Shown here piece after piece: positions 24,719-33,175 of a stretch of 64,000 bases of DNA. Origin of the DNA: an uncultured Luteitalea sp. (GTDB taxonomy: Bacteria; Acidobacteriota; Vicinamibacteria; Vicinamibacterales; Vicinamibacteraceae); the NCBI GenBank assembly GCA_934541105.1, contig CAKTDA010000003.1:62001-126000 (forward strand). The letters are read 5' to 3'. A model generated the notes under the pieces. The model did not search any database, was not told where the DNA came from, and was given only the letters and a program-made list of their open reading frames with translations. Position numbers and translations under genes: made by a program. Position 1 is the first letter of the stretch; each line of letters begins with the position of its first letter.

Positions 24719-25093
24719 TCACAGATTGCCCCTTCCCGAACCTCCCGATCCGTCACCGCCGGCCGCCGCCGACCCTCGAGGCCACAGGCCCCGGCGTTGT
24801 CGCAGGCCGCGGCCCAGGCGCTTGCCGAGACGTTCCGCGTGCTCGGCGATCCCACGCGCATCCGGCTCATCGCGGCCATGGCCCTCGCCGAGCGCTGCGT
24901 CGGCGACCTGGCGCACCTCGTGGGGATGAGCGAGTCCGCGGTCTCGCACCAGCTCCGCATGCTGCGGGCCGCGCGCCTCGTCCGCACGCGCCGCGCCGGC
25001 CGGCAGGTGTTCTACACGCTCGACGACGGGCACATCCTGGCGCTGTTCCAGCAGGGCCTGAGTCACGTGCACGAGGAGACGCCGCCACGATGA
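24716..25093 (+). CDS. ArsR/SmtB-family metal-sensing repressor
   Basis: A 125-residue winged-helix repressor. After a basic N-terminal tail (1-25), the domain reads AETFRVLGDPTRIRLIAAMA, ERCVGDLAHLVGMSESAVSHQLRMLRAARLVRTRRAGRQVFYTLDDGHI, the standard ArsR helix-turn-helix. The C-terminal helix has HILALFQQGLSHVHEE, whose Asp/His/His/Glu spacing resembles the alpha-5 zinc site of SmtB/CzrA. ELCxC of arsenic or cadmium sensors is absent (ERCVGD has one cysteine). Together with the P-type ATPase coupled by ATGA, this points to a zinc or cadmium sensor. Confidence 0.9.
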   Translation: MSQIAPSRTSRSVTAGRRRPSRPQAPALSQAAAQALAETFRVLGDPTRIRLIAAMALAERCVGDLAHLVGMSESAVSHQLRMLRAARLVRTRRAGRQVFYTLDDGHILALFQQGLSHVHEETPPR

Positions 25094-27243
25094 GAGCGAC
25101 CGCCTGCCCCCGCTGCACCGACCACCGGCTGGCGACGTTCCACGTCGCGGAGATGGACTGCGCCCACGAGGTCGCGATTCTCGAGAAGCGCCTGGCGACG
25201 CTCGCCGGCGTCGTCGGCCTCGACGCCGACGTGCTGTCGCGACAGCTGCGCGTCCATTTCGACGGTGCCACGCTCGACACCGGCCGCATCGCCGAGGCCG
25301 TCGCCCAGACCGGCATGCGTGCATGGCCCGTCACCGCCGCCGGAGAGGCACCCCAGGTGGAGTCGGGCGTCCCGTGGGCGATCAGCGCGGCCGGCGCCGC
25401 GTGCGTCGTCGCGGGCGGGCTGTGGTATGGCGGGGCGCCAGATCTTGCGATTCGCGCGGTGCTGCTCCTTGCCATTGCGCTCACCGCCCCCGCCACGCTG
25501 CGTCGCGCCTGGCAGGCCGTCAAGGGACGGCGCCTGGACATTCACGTGCTGATGACCATCGCGGTCATCGGCGCGCTCGCCATCGACGAGTGGTTCGAGG
25601 CGGCGACCGTGCTCGTGCTGTTCGGCGTCGCGCAGGCACTCGAGGCGCGCAGCCTGGCGCGCGCCCGTCGTGCGATTGCCGACGTGCTCGACGTGACGCC
25701 GCCCACGGCCCAACTGCTGCGCGGCGACGCCTTCGTACCGGTGCCGGTCGAACAGGTGGCGGTCGGCCAGTCGGTGTCGGTGCGCCCCGGCGCCCGCATC
25801 CCGCTCGACGGCACCGTGGCTCACGGCGAGAGCACCGTGAACCAGGCGCCCGTGACGGGCGAAGCCGAGCCGGTCCTGAAGGTGGCCGGCGACATCGTCT
25901 ATGCCGGATCGGTGAACGGCCAGGGCGCGCTGACCGTCGTCGTCAGCCGCGTCTCGTCGGACTCCACCGTTGCGCGCATCGTGCATCTCGTCGAGCGTGC
26001 CCATGCGGCACGCGCGCACGTCCAGTCCACCGTCGATCGCTTCGCGGCCATCTACACGCCGATCGTGCTGGCGCTGGCGATTGGCATGGCCATCGGGCCG
26101 CCGCTCGTCACCGGCGCGCCGTGGCTCGCGTGGATCGAGCGCGCCCTCGTCCTGCTCGTGGTGGCCTGCCCGTGCGCGCTCGTGATTGCCACGCCGGTGG
26201 CCATGGTGTCTGCGCTGTCGGGTGCGGCGCGCCGCGGCCTGCTGCTCAAGGGCGGCGCGGTGCTCGAGCGGCTCGCCGGCATCCGGATCGTGGCCCTCGA
26301 CAAGACGGGCACGGTGTCGGAGGGCCGCCTCCGCATTGCCGCGCTGACGCCGCTGGCGACGATGCCGGTCGAGCGTGCGTTGCAGCTTGCCGCCTCGCTC
26401 GAGGCGGGCGTCCACCACCCGATCGCGGAGGCCATCGTCGCCGAAGCCGTGGAGCGCAACGTGCCGCTGCTGCCGGCATCAGCGCTGCAGCACGCGCCGG
26501 GTCGTGGCGCGACGGCGCGCGTGGACGGCCACGTGGTGCGCATCGGCCGGCCTGCCTGGGTGCGCGAGGCGCTGAGCGGACTCGTCGAGTTGCCCGAGAC
26601 CACGGCCGTGCTCGTCGTGGACGACATGCCGGTGCTCGCGATCGATGCCGCTGACCATCCACGGGAAGGCGCGGCCGATGCGATTGCGCGGCTGCGGTCG
26701 TTCGTCGATCGCCAGGTGCTGCTGTCGGGCGATCACGAGGCGTCGGTCGGACGGCTGGCCGAGGCTGTTGCTCTCGACGAATGGCGTGCGGGACTGCTCC
26801 CCGAGCAGAAGGCGCTGGCCGTGGACCTGCTCGAGCAGTCCGGCCCCGTGCTGATGGTCGGCGATGGCATCAACGACGGGCCTGCACTCGCGGAAGCCAG
26901 CGTCGGGCTGGCGATGGCCGACAGCGGCAACGCCGTGGCGATCGAGGCCGCCGACGGTGCCCTGATGCGGCGCGATCTCTCGCTCGTTCCTTACGCGATT
27001 GCGCTCGGGCGCGCAACGCTGCGCACCGTGCGCCTCAACGTGGCGCTCGCGCTGGCGCTCAAGGTCGCGGTGATTGCCGCTGCGGGTGTTGGCGTGGCCT
27101 CGCTCTGGCTCGCCGTGCTTGCCGACGTCGGCGCCTCGCTGCTCGTCGTGGCCATCAGCCTGCGCCTGCTCGCGTTCGGCCCGCCGGTCGCGCCGGGCCG
27201 TATCGCGCCGCCGCCGGGCGACGTTCCGGGCGCGCGTGCGTGA
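25090..27243 (+). CDS. Heavy-metal P1B-type ATPase (zinc/cadmium exporter, ZntA-like)
   Basis: A 717-residue metal pump. The N-terminus has a CPRC pair and a ferredoxin-like metal domain with MDCAHE in place of the usual GMxCxxC, a form seen in zinc/cadmium pumps. Transport motifs are CPC (about residues 359-361, in VACPCALVI), the phosphorylated Asp in DKTGTVSEG (about 403), HHPIAEA for the HP motif, and GDGINDGPAL. The TM8 region keeps a hydrophobic NVALALALKVAVI with Asp in VLADVGASLLV, typical of zinc pumps. It is translationally coupled to the ArsR-type regulator. Confidence 0.93.
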   Translation: MRATACPRCTDHRLATFHVAEMDCAHEVAILEKRLATLAGVVGLDADVLSRQLRVHFDGATLDTGRIAEAVAQTGMRAWPVTAAGEAPQVESGVPWAISAAGAACVVAGGLWYGGAPDLAIRAVLLLAIALTAPATLRRAWQAVKGRRLDIHVLMTIAVIGALAIDEWFEAATVLVLFGVAQALEARSLARARRAIADVLDVTPPTAQLLRGDAFVPVPVEQVAVGQSVSVRPGARIPLDGTVAHGESTVNQAPVTGEAEPVLKVAGDIVYAGSVNGQGALTVVVSRVSSDSTVARIVHLVERAHAARAHVQSTVDRFAAIYTPIVLALAIGMAIGPPLVTGAPWLAWIERALVLLVVACPCALVIATPVAMVSALSGAARRGLLLKGGAVLERLAGIRIVALDKTGTVSEGRLRIAALTPLATMPVERALQLAASLEAGVHHPIAEAIVAEAVERNVPLLPASALQHAPGRGATARVDGHVVRIGRPAWVREALSGLVELPETTAVLVVDDMPVLAIDAADHPREGAADAIARLRSFVDRQVLLSGDHEASVGRLAEAVALDEWRAGLLPEQKALAVDLLEQSGPVLMVGDGINDGPALAEASVGLAMADSGNAVAIEAADGALMRRDLSLVPYAIALGRATLRTVRLNVALALALKVAVIAAAGVGVASLWLAVLADVGASLLVVAISLRLLAFGPPVAPGRIAPPPGDVPGARA

Positions 27244-27273
27244 TTGCGACGGTTCACACCTTGTCGCTATAAT
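27244..27273 (+). promoter_or_regulatory. Sigma70-type promoter for the acidic-protein gene
   Basis: A perfect TATAAT (27268-27273) is placed 18 bp after TTGCGA (27244-27249). It is the best -10 box in the window. Transcription should start near 27280, right before the leader hairpin. Confidence 0.7.
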
Positions 27274-27281
27274 CCGCCCTT

Positions 27282-27328
27282 GCAGTCGGGGCACCGGGTT
27301 CGAGCCGGTGATGCACGCCCGGGACTGC
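27282..27328 (+). promoter_or_regulatory. Structured 5' leader of the acidic-protein gene
   Basis: GCAGTC (27282-27287) pairs with GACTGC (27323-27328), extended inward by GGG/CCC (288-290 with 318-320), and encloses a second perfect hairpin CACCGG-GTTCGAG-CCGGTG (27292-27310). The structure fills almost the whole leader and ends at the GGAG ribosome site (27329-27332). It could be a protein-binding or temperature-responsive element. It matches no riboswitch class I recognise. Confidence 0.55.
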
Positions 27329-27338
27329 GGAGACCGTC

Positions 27339-27644
27339 ATGTCCATGAGTGCCCCGAGCCGCGAGAGTGTCGTCATGCGTGATCTCGAGATCGAAGTCCC
27401 TTCGCTGGCTGCCGTTCATGCCGCGGCCTGTGCCGCGCCCGCATCGCAGCCGTCCATCCACGCCGGCGTGGACGACGACGATGACGAGGACGAAGACGAC
27501 GACTGGGACGATGAAGAGGACGACGACGAGGAAGAGGAAGAGGACGAGGACTGGGACGACGAAGACGAGGACGAAGAGGACGAGGACGACCTCGGCTGGG
27601 ACGATGACGACGAAGACGACTCCGACGACGAGGACGAAGAGTAG
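27339..27644 (+). CDS. Small protein with a long Asp/Glu tract
   Basis: A 101-residue protein of no known family. Residues 1-44 are ordinary (VVMRDLEIEVPSLAAVHAAAC and a Pro/Ser turn). Residues 45-101 are almost only Asp and Glu, broken by tryptophans at 56, 72 and 87 (each followed by Asp), a Leu-Gly and one Ser. It has GGAG six bases before the ATG and a strong promoter with a structured leader, all of which argue for real expression. Such polyacidic tails can bind calcium or basic proteins, or mimic DNA. Simple-sequence origin is possible, but the frame avoids stops and keeps the tryptophan spacing. Confidence 0.75.
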   Translation: MSMSAPSRESVVMRDLEIEVPSLAAVHAAACAAPASQPSIHAGVDDDDDEDEDDDWDDEEDDDEEEEEDEDWDDEDEDEEDEDDLGWDDDDEDDSDDEDEE

Positions 27645-27723
27645 GCACGAGCTGCCTTCCCACTCCGTCCACTGGCGAGTCCACTTGCCCGAGTGACCTG
27701 CCGTCCGGCTGGTCGCCCCCCTG

Positions 27724-29976
27724 ATGCGCGGCGCTGCTGCCCACGACCGTCTGGTGCTGGCAGTCGCCGCGCTTTCTTTCTGCGCGCACCTCGCGTGGCT
27801 CCCACGCCATCTCGAGGACATCGACTCGATCAACTTCGCGCTCGCGCTGCGTGACTACGACGTCGCGGCGCACCAACCACACCCGCCCGGCTATCCGGTG
27901 TTCGTGCTGCTCGCGCGGGGTGTTGCCGCGCTCGTGGCGCCTGCCGTCCCCGATGCCTCGACACAGGCGGCCATCGCGCTGTCGCTGCTGGCAGCCCTCG
28001 CCTCGCTCGCCGCACTGCTCGCCCTGCATGCCGTGCTGCGGCTGCTGATCGCGCCGCCCACGCCACTGCTGGCGACGTCCCTCGTCGCGTCGGCCCCGAT
28101 GTTCTGGATCACCGGCGCACGGCCATTGAGCGACATGCCCGGGCTTGCCGGCGCGCTGGCGTGCCACTTGCTGATCCTGCGCGCGGCACGCGACGCCGCC
28201 CGCTGGCGCGACGCGGTTGTGGCCGCCGTCGCGTGCGGACTTGCGGTCGGCATCCGCTCACAGGTCGCCTGGCTCGTCGTGCCGCTGTTGGCCTGGCTGC
28301 TGTGGCGCGTGCTCATGCGCGAGGGATTCCGGCGCACCCTGGCGCTCGGAAGCTGTGCGCTGGCTGCGGTGGGCGTGTGGGCCGTGCCGATGGTCCTCGT
28401 GACCGGCGGCACCGCCGCCTACAAGGCCGCACTCGTGTCGCAGGCGGCCGAGGACTTCGAAGGCGTGCCGATGCTCGTCATGCAGCCTGGCGTCCGCAGG
28501 CTCGCCGTCGCACTCGTCGAGACGTTCGTCCTGCCGTGGGGCGTGTGGACCCTCGCGGCGTTCGTGCTCGCGCTTGCCGCGGTCGGGCTCGTCGGCCTGC
28601 ATCGACGCGGGCGCCTCGCCACATGGCTGGTGCTCGGCTTCTCGCCCTACCTCCTCTATCACCTGCTGTTCCAGGAGACCGAGACGACGCGATACGCGCT
28701 GCCGATCGTCGTGCCGGTCGCGACGAGTGTCGTGCTCGCGACCCGCGTGTGGACCGGCCGCATCTCGATGGCGCTCGTCGCCCTTGCGTGTGCGGTCTCG
28801 CTCGGGGTGTCGGTGCAGGCCCATCGCCAGTACGTCGGACGCGGGGTCACGGTGAGCGAGACGCTCGAGGCGATGGCCGCCGCCGCGCGGGCTGCCGACG
28901 TGCCGCCTCACGTGTTGATGCACCGGCGCGTGTGGGCCGAGACGCGCCGGGCGCGTGCCGCCCTGCACCCGCAGCCGCCGTACGACGTGCTGCCGTCACC
29001 CATCGCGTTCGAATGGAAGGAAGCGGCGGCCCTGTGGCAGCGCGACCCGGACGCCGAGGTGTGGTGGCTCGTCGATCCGCGTCGCGGCGACGACGTGGCC
29101 ATCGATCCGCGCGCACGCACGGCGATGCGGCACGTCGGCTGGCCTGTGCCGGTTGACGCGGTGCTCGGCGGGATGCGGCCGCACCCATTCGACTGGGCGA
29201 CGATTCGTCGGCCGCACTGGGTGCTGCTCGACGGGTGGGGGCTCACGCCGGAACTCGGCGGCCGCGCAGCAGCGGCGGGGCAGGGGCCCTCGACGACAGG
29301 GGCCACGGCCCTCGTCCGTGGCCAGTCGGGCGAGGTCACGCTGCTCGTCGGCGGACGCCACGTCGTGCCCGCCGGTGCGACGCCCGCGACGATCGCGGTG
29401 CGCGTCGGCAACGGGTGGCACCGGGAGGTGCAGGTGCCGCCCGGAGATTTCGCGCTCACGTGGACGCTTCCCGCCGGCAGCCTGCCGGCATCGGGCTACG
29501 TCCCGCTGGAGGTGAAGGCTGCGGATGCCGGGCACGGGCCCGAGCGCCTGCTGCTCGAACAGTTCGACGTGCAGCCGGTGGGCGTGCCGGTGGTGGCCCT
29601 GCACGCGGGCTGGTACGAGCCGGAGCGCGACACGGCGACAGGACGGCGCTGGCGCTGGGTGGCCGACGAGAGCCGGCTCCGCATTGCGGGCGCGACGGGC
29701 GACGTACGGATCAGCGTCGGCGGCACGTGGCCCCGTCACTACGATCGCGATCCCGAGATCGAGATCCGCGCCGACGGGCAGGTCATCGGCAGGCACGTGC
29801 TGTCGCGTCCGTTCCGCTTCGAACAGGTCGTGACGGCCGCGCAATTGCAAGCCGATGGCGGTCAGGTGACCTGGCGCGTGACGCCGTCGTTCGTGGCGGG
29901 AGAACGCACGGGAACGGCCGACGCGCGACGCCTGGCCCTGGAGATTGCGCAGATCGCGGTGCAGCCCGTGCGTTGA
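27724..29976 (+). CDS. GT-C fold glycosyltransferase-like membrane protein
   Basis: A 750-residue protein. The first 370 residues hold about ten hydrophobic helices; the loop after the first helix contains HLEDIDSINFALALRDYDVAAHQPHPPGYP, the acidic catalytic-loop signature of GT-C/GT39-like transferases that use polyprenyl-phosphate sugars. The second half is extracytoplasmic and beta-rich (GNGWHREVQVPPGDFALTW) and may bind substrate. The family member is uncharacterised; protein mannosylation or cell-surface glycan addition are candidates. It starts 80 bp after the acidic-protein gene and is followed by pal. Confidence 0.78.
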   Translation: MRGAAAHDRLVLAVAALSFCAHLAWLPRHLEDIDSINFALALRDYDVAAHQPHPPGYPVFVLLARGVAALVAPAVPDASTQAAIALSLLAALASLAALLALHAVLRLLIAPPTPLLATSLVASAPMFWITGARPLSDMPGLAGALACHLLILRAARDAARWRDAVVAAVACGLAVGIRSQVAWLVVPLLAWLLWRVLMREGFRRTLALGSCALAAVGVWAVPMVLVTGGTAAYKAALVSQAAEDFEGVPMLVMQPGVRRLAVALVETFVLPWGVWTLAAFVLALAAVGLVGLHRRGRLATWLVLGFSPYLLYHLLFQETETTRYALPIVVPVATSVVLATRVWTGRISMALVALACAVSLGVSVQAHRQYVGRGVTVSETLEAMAAAARAADVPPHVLMHRRVWAETRRARAALHPQPPYDVLPSPIAFEWKEAAALWQRDPDAEVWWLVDPRRGDDVAIDPRARTAMRHVGWPVPVDAVLGGMRPHPFDWATIRRPHWVLLDGWGLTPELGGRAAAAGQGPSTTGATALVRGQSGEVTLLVGGRHVVPAGATPATIAVRVGNGWHREVQVPPGDFALTWTLPAGSLPASGYVPLEVKAADAGHGPERLLLEQFDVQPVGVPVVALHAGWYEPERDTATGRRWRWVADESRLRIAGATGDVRISVGGTWPRHYDRDPEIEIRADGQVIGRHVLSRPFRFEQVVTAAQLQADGGQVTWRVTPSFVAGERTGTADARRLALEIAQIAVQPVR

Positions 29977-30001
29977 CACGTCAATGGCGCGCCGTTACGC
30001 T
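29973..30001 (+). promoter_or_regulatory. Putative promoter of pal
   Basis: A perfect TTGACA (29973-29978) overlaps the stop codon of the upstream gene and is followed after 17 bp by TACGCT (29996-30001). The predicted start leaves a leader of about 60 bases before the pal ATG. Confidence 0.55.
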
Positions 30002-30069
30002 TTCGGCGTTGTGCCCTGCGGCGCCCGAGCGCCGTTCCTGTTTGCCTCCGTCCCGGGAGTCTCCGATCG

Positions 30070-30645
30070 ATGTCTCGACTGCGAGTCGTGTTGCCTGCTG
30101 TGGGGCTGTGCCTGGCACTCGGTATCGCCGGCTGTGCGAAGAAGGCGCCCGCGCCTGCACCCGCGCCACCGCCGCCGCCACCTGCCACCACGCCGGCACC
30201 TCCGCCACCGCCACCGCCGCCACCGCCTGCTCCGGCGCCTGAAGCGCCGCGTCCGCTCACCGAGGAGGAGCTCTTCGCGAAGAAGACCCTCGACGAGCTG
30301 AACGCCGAGAAGCCGCTTGGCGACGTGTTCTTCGCCTACGACCGCTCGGAGATCACCGAGGAAGGCCGCACGATCCTGCAGAAGAACATGGAGTGGCTGC
30401 GCAAGTGGACGAGCACCCGCGTGCTCGTCGAGGGACACTGCGACAACCGCGGTACGCCCGAGTACAACCTCGCCCTCGGCGAGCAGCGCGCCGCCGCGGT
30501 GCGCGACTACCTCGTGAGCCTCGGCCTGCCTGCCGATCGCGTGACGATCGTCAGCAAGGGCGAGGAGCAGCCGTTCTGCAACGAGGACGCCGAGAGCTGC
30601 TGGTCACAGAACCGCCGCGGGCACTTCCTCATCACCGGGAAGTAA
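30070..30645 (+). CDS. pal: Peptidoglycan-associated lipoprotein
   Basis: A 191-residue outer-membrane lipoprotein that tethers the outer membrane to peptidoglycan. The signal ends in the lipobox LGIAGC (cysteine about residue 22). Residues 25-60 form an extreme Pro/Ala linker. The OmpA-like domain follows with VFFAYDRSEITEEGRTILQKN, VEGHCDNRGTPEYNLALGEQRAAAVRDYL and GEEQPFCNEDAESCWSQNRRGHF, including the Asp and Arg that bind diaminopimelate. The usual tolA/tolB genes are not next to it. Its presence is good evidence for a diderm envelope. Confidence 0.95.
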   Translation: MSRLRVVLPAVGLCLALGIAGCAKKAPAPAPAPPPPPPATTPAPPPPPPPPPPAPAPEAPRPLTEEELFAKKTLDELNAEKPLGDVFFAYDRSEITEEGRTILQKNMEWLRKWTSTRVLVEGHCDNRGTPEYNLALGEQRAAAVRDYLVSLGLPADRVTIVSKGEEQPFCNEDAESCWSQNRRGHFLITGK

Positions 30646-30657
30646 CACGCACGACCG

Positions 30658-30685
30658 GCAGGGCGCGTCGCTCGACGTGCCCTGC
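30658..30685. terminator. REP-like hairpin 3 between convergent pal and pyrF
   Basis: GCAGGGCGCGTCG (30658-30670) pairs with CGACGTGCCCTGC (30673-30685) with one G-T wobble. The stem shares the GGGCGCGT...CTCGA core of the two hairpins at 10.8-10.9 kb. It fills the 40-bp gap between two convergent genes, so a bidirectional termination role is likely even without a T-run. Confidence 0.6.
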
Positions 30686-31393
30686 CTACGTCCTTCCGAT
30701 CTCCCTGCCGATTGCCGCCGCCGCGCCAGCCGGGTCGGCCGCACCCGTGATCGGGCGTCCGATCACAAGGTACGACGCGCCCGCGTCCATCGCCTCGACC
30801 GGCGTCATCGTCCGCGCCTGATCGTCCCGGCTCGTCGATGCAGGCCGGATGCCGGGCGTGACGATCGTGAAGTCGGCGCCGCACGCATCCCGAATCAGCG
30901 CGATCTCCTGCGGTGACGCGACCACCCCGTCGATTCCCGTCTCGCGCGCGAGAGCGGCGAGCCGCCGCACCTGATCCCGCACGCCATCGGCCACGCCGAC
31001 CTGCGCCAGGCGCGGATCGTCGAGGCTCGTGAGCACGGTCACGCCCACCACGAGCGGACGCGGGCGGCCGCTCCGTGCCGCCTCCTCGTGCGCCGCATCG
31101 CGCGCCGCGCGCAGCATGTCGCTGCCACCGCTCGCGTGGACCGTCATCATCCACGCGCCGAGGCGCGCACCCGCCCGCACCGCACCCGCCACCGTGTTCG
31201 GGATGTCGTGGAACTTGAGGTCGAGGAACAGCCGCAGCCCGCGGTCCACGATCGGCGCGACGGCCACCGGGCCCTCGCTGACGAACAACTGCTTGCCGAC
31301 CTTGAAGCCGCCGACGTGGGGCCCGAGCGTGTCGACGAGCGAGGTCGCCTGCGCCACGGAGTCGACGTCGAGTGCGATCAGGATGGGCGACAT
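30686..31393 (-). CDS. pyrF: Orotidine 5'-phosphate decarboxylase
   Basis: Last enzyme of UMP synthesis. The 235 residues match the bacterial group I enzyme. Features in order are ILIALDVDS (substrate Asp), GGFKVGKQLF, the catalytic DLKFHDIPNT (Asp58, Lys60, Asp63), TVHASGGSDML, GVTVLTSLDD, VVASPQEI, IVTPGIRP and YLVIGRPIT with the phosphate-binding Arg. The ATG at 31393 overlaps the 3' end of pyrD by 16 bp. It is the last gene of the minus-strand pyrK-pyrD-pyrF unit. Confidence 0.96.
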   Translation of the reverse strand: MSPILIALDVDSVAQATSLVDTLGPHVGGFKVGKQLFVSEGPVAVAPIVDRGLRLFLDLKFHDIPNTVAGAVRAGARLGAWMMTVHASGGSDMLRAARDAAHEEAARSGRPRPLVVGVTVLTSLDDPRLAQVGVADGVRDQVRRLAALARETGIDGVVASPQEIALIRDACGADFTIVTPGIRPASTSRDDQARTMTPVEAMDAGASYLVIGRPITGAADPAGAAAAIGREIGRT

Positions 31394-32328
31394 GCGGGCT
31401 CCAGCCGGCGCTTGCCGGGGATGTCGACGCCGCCGACGAGGTCGGCCAGTCGCGTGACGCCGTGGCGCGTGCAGTACGCCGTGAGGCCGTCCATGACCTT
31501 CGACCAGATGAACGGATCGGCGAAGTTCGCCGTGCCGATCTGGACGGCGTCGGCGCCCGCCAGCATGAACTCGATCACGTCCTCGGCCGACGCGATGCCG
31601 CCCATGCCGACGATCGGGATCTTCACCGCCTGCCGGCATTCGTGGACCATCCGGACCGCGATCGGCCTGATCGCAGGGCCGCTCAGGCCGCCCATCACGT
31701 TTGTCAGCTTCGGCTTGCGCGTCTCGACGTCGATGGCCATTGCCAGGAACGTGTTGACGAGCGACACGGCGTCGGCGCCGGCATCCTCTGCCGCGCGCGC
31801 GAACGACGCGACGTCGGTGACGTTCGGCGTGAGCTTCGGCATCAGCGGAAGGGTTGTCGCCTTGCGGACCGCCGAGACGACATCGTGCGTGCCCGGCAGG
31901 CTGCACCCGAACTGGATGCCGCCTTCCTTGATGTTCGGGCACGAGATGTTCAACTCGATGCCGGCCACGCCTTCGTGGTCCGAGAGCACGCGGCAGACCT
32001 CGACGTACTCGTCGATCGTCACGCCGCAGACGTTGACGATGGTCACCGCACCGAGGGCGCGCAGTTCGGGCAGCCGCTCCTCGACGAAGCGATGGACGCC
32101 GATGCCCTGCAGGCCGATGGCATTGAGCATGCCGCCTGGCGTCTCGACGATGCGGGGCGGAGCGTGGCCCTCACGTTCGGCGAGGAACAGGCCCTTGACA
32201 ACGACGGCGCCAAGCGTCGCGATGTCGAGCGCGCCGGCGTACTCGACACCGTAGCCGAAGCAGCCGCTTGCGGCCATCAGCGGATTGCGCAGCGTGAGCG
32301 GTCCGAGCGGGGTCGTGAAGTCAACCAT
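31378..32328 (-). CDS. pyrD: Dihydroorotate dehydrogenase, class 1B catalytic subunit
   Basis: Oxidises dihydroorotate to orotate with FMN; class 1B enzymes pass electrons through PyrK to NAD+. The 316 residues include NPLMAASGCFGYG, KGLFLAEREG, NAIGLQGIG, ELNISCPNIKEGG with the active-site cysteine, PKLTPNVTD, NTFLAMAID, GGLSGPAIRP, IPIVGMGGIAS and ADAVQIGTANF. The ATG at 32328 overlaps the pyrK 3' end by 8 bp, as expected for a heterotetramer made from one message. An upstream start at 32367 would add 13 unrelated residues. Confidence 0.96.
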   Translation of the reverse strand: MVDFTTPLGPLTLRNPLMAASGCFGYGVEYAGALDIATLGAVVVKGLFLAEREGHAPPRIVETPGGMLNAIGLQGIGVHRFVEERLPELRALGAVTIVNVCGVTIDEYVEVCRVLSDHEGVAGIELNISCPNIKEGGIQFGCSLPGTHDVVSAVRKATTLPLMPKLTPNVTDVASFARAAEDAGADAVSLVNTFLAMAIDVETRKPKLTNVMGGLSGPAIRPIAVRMVHECRQAVKIPIVGMGGIASAEDVIEFMLAGADAVQIGTANFADPFIWSKVMDGLTAYCTRHGVTRLADLVGGVDIPGKRRLEPACRPS

Positions 32329-33163
32329 GGTGCGCGAGCCCTTCCCACACGAGCGTGCCGGCCGCAAACACCGGCCCCGACGTGCACGAGCGCACGAAAT
32401 GCGGCCGCCCGTCTGCCTGCATCACCGGCACCACGCAGCTGTAGCAGCCGCCCATGCCGCAGCCCATGACCTGCTCGAGCGAGACCCACGCCTCGCGCCC
32501 GGCGTCGGCTGCGCGCTGGGCCACGGCGTGCATCATCGGCGTCGGCCCGCAACAGTAGATCGTGATGCGCGCTTCGGCCGGCGCCTCCCGCAGCGCGGCG
32601 TCGAGCGGCACCGTGATGCGACCGTGCGTGCCGCGGCTGCCGTCCTCGGTGGCAATCACCAGTTCCACGCCGCGTTCGGCGAACCAGTCCGCGTAGTAGA
32701 GGTCCTCGCCGCGTCGGGCGCCGTAGAACAGGCGCATGGGCACGCCGCGGGCCGCGAGGGCCTCGGTGAGCGTGGCAAACGGCGCGAGCCCCACGCCGCC
32801 CGCGACCATCCACGCCGCCGTCGGCGCGTCGACGAGCGGCCAGGGCTGTCCGAGCGGCCCGAGGACCTCGAGTCGATCGCCGCCGCGCACGTCGAACAAC
32901 TGGCCCGTGCCGACGCCGATGCGCTTGTTCAGGATGCTGATCGCCTGCGGCTCGCCGTTTGCCGATCGGACGATCTCGAAGATGGAGAACGGCCGCCGGA
33001 GCAGCGGCTCGAGGCCCGGCTTCGTCTTGATCATGACGAACTGGCCGGGCCTTGCGGCTGCCGCGATCCGCGGCGCGGCAAGCGTCACGACGTTGTACTC
33101 TGCCGAGAGCGTACGATTCCCGAGCACCTCGGCCTGCTCGTCCACGATCATCGTTGGGAGCAT
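32321..33163 (-). CDS. pyrK: Dihydroorotate dehydrogenase electron-transfer subunit
   Basis: A 280-residue ferredoxin-reductase-like subunit. The FAD domain shows GQFVMIKTKPGLEPLLRRPFSI, the NAD domain shows MVAGGVGLAPFATL and LFYGARRGEDLYY, and the [2Fe-2S] ligands are Cys-x4-Cys-x2-Cys (GCGMGGCYSCVV) plus a later RSC. The ATG at 33163 has GAGGGA upstream; an ATG at 33151 is possible. The start codon lies only 12 bp from that of the divergent phosphatase-like gene, so the promoter must overlap that gene or the mRNA must be almost leaderless. Confidence 0.94.
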   Translation of the reverse strand: MLPTMIVDEQAEVLGNRTLSAEYNVVTLAAPRIAAAARPGQFVMIKTKPGLEPLLRRPFSIFEIVRSANGEPQAISILNKRIGVGTGQLFDVRGGDRLEVLGPLGQPWPLVDAPTAAWMVAGGVGLAPFATLTEALAARGVPMRLFYGARRGEDLYYADWFAERGVELVIATEDGSRGTHGRITVPLDAALREAPAEARITIYCCGPTPMMHAVAQRAADAGREAWVSLEQVMGCGMGGCYSCVVPVMQADGRPHFVRSCTSGPVFAAGTLVWEGLAHHG

Positions 33164-33175
33164 AGCGCATCCCTC

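Noticed and set aside
27292..27310. GGTTCGAGCC hairpin looked like a tRNA T-arm
   Set aside because: With a seven-base loop the register is wrong for TTCNANN, and no acceptor, D or anticodon arms flank it. It fits better as part of the leader hairpin.
27416..27805. Poly-serine frame on the minus strand
   Set aside because: It is the mirror of the Asp/Glu codons of the acidic protein and has no ribosome site or promoter.
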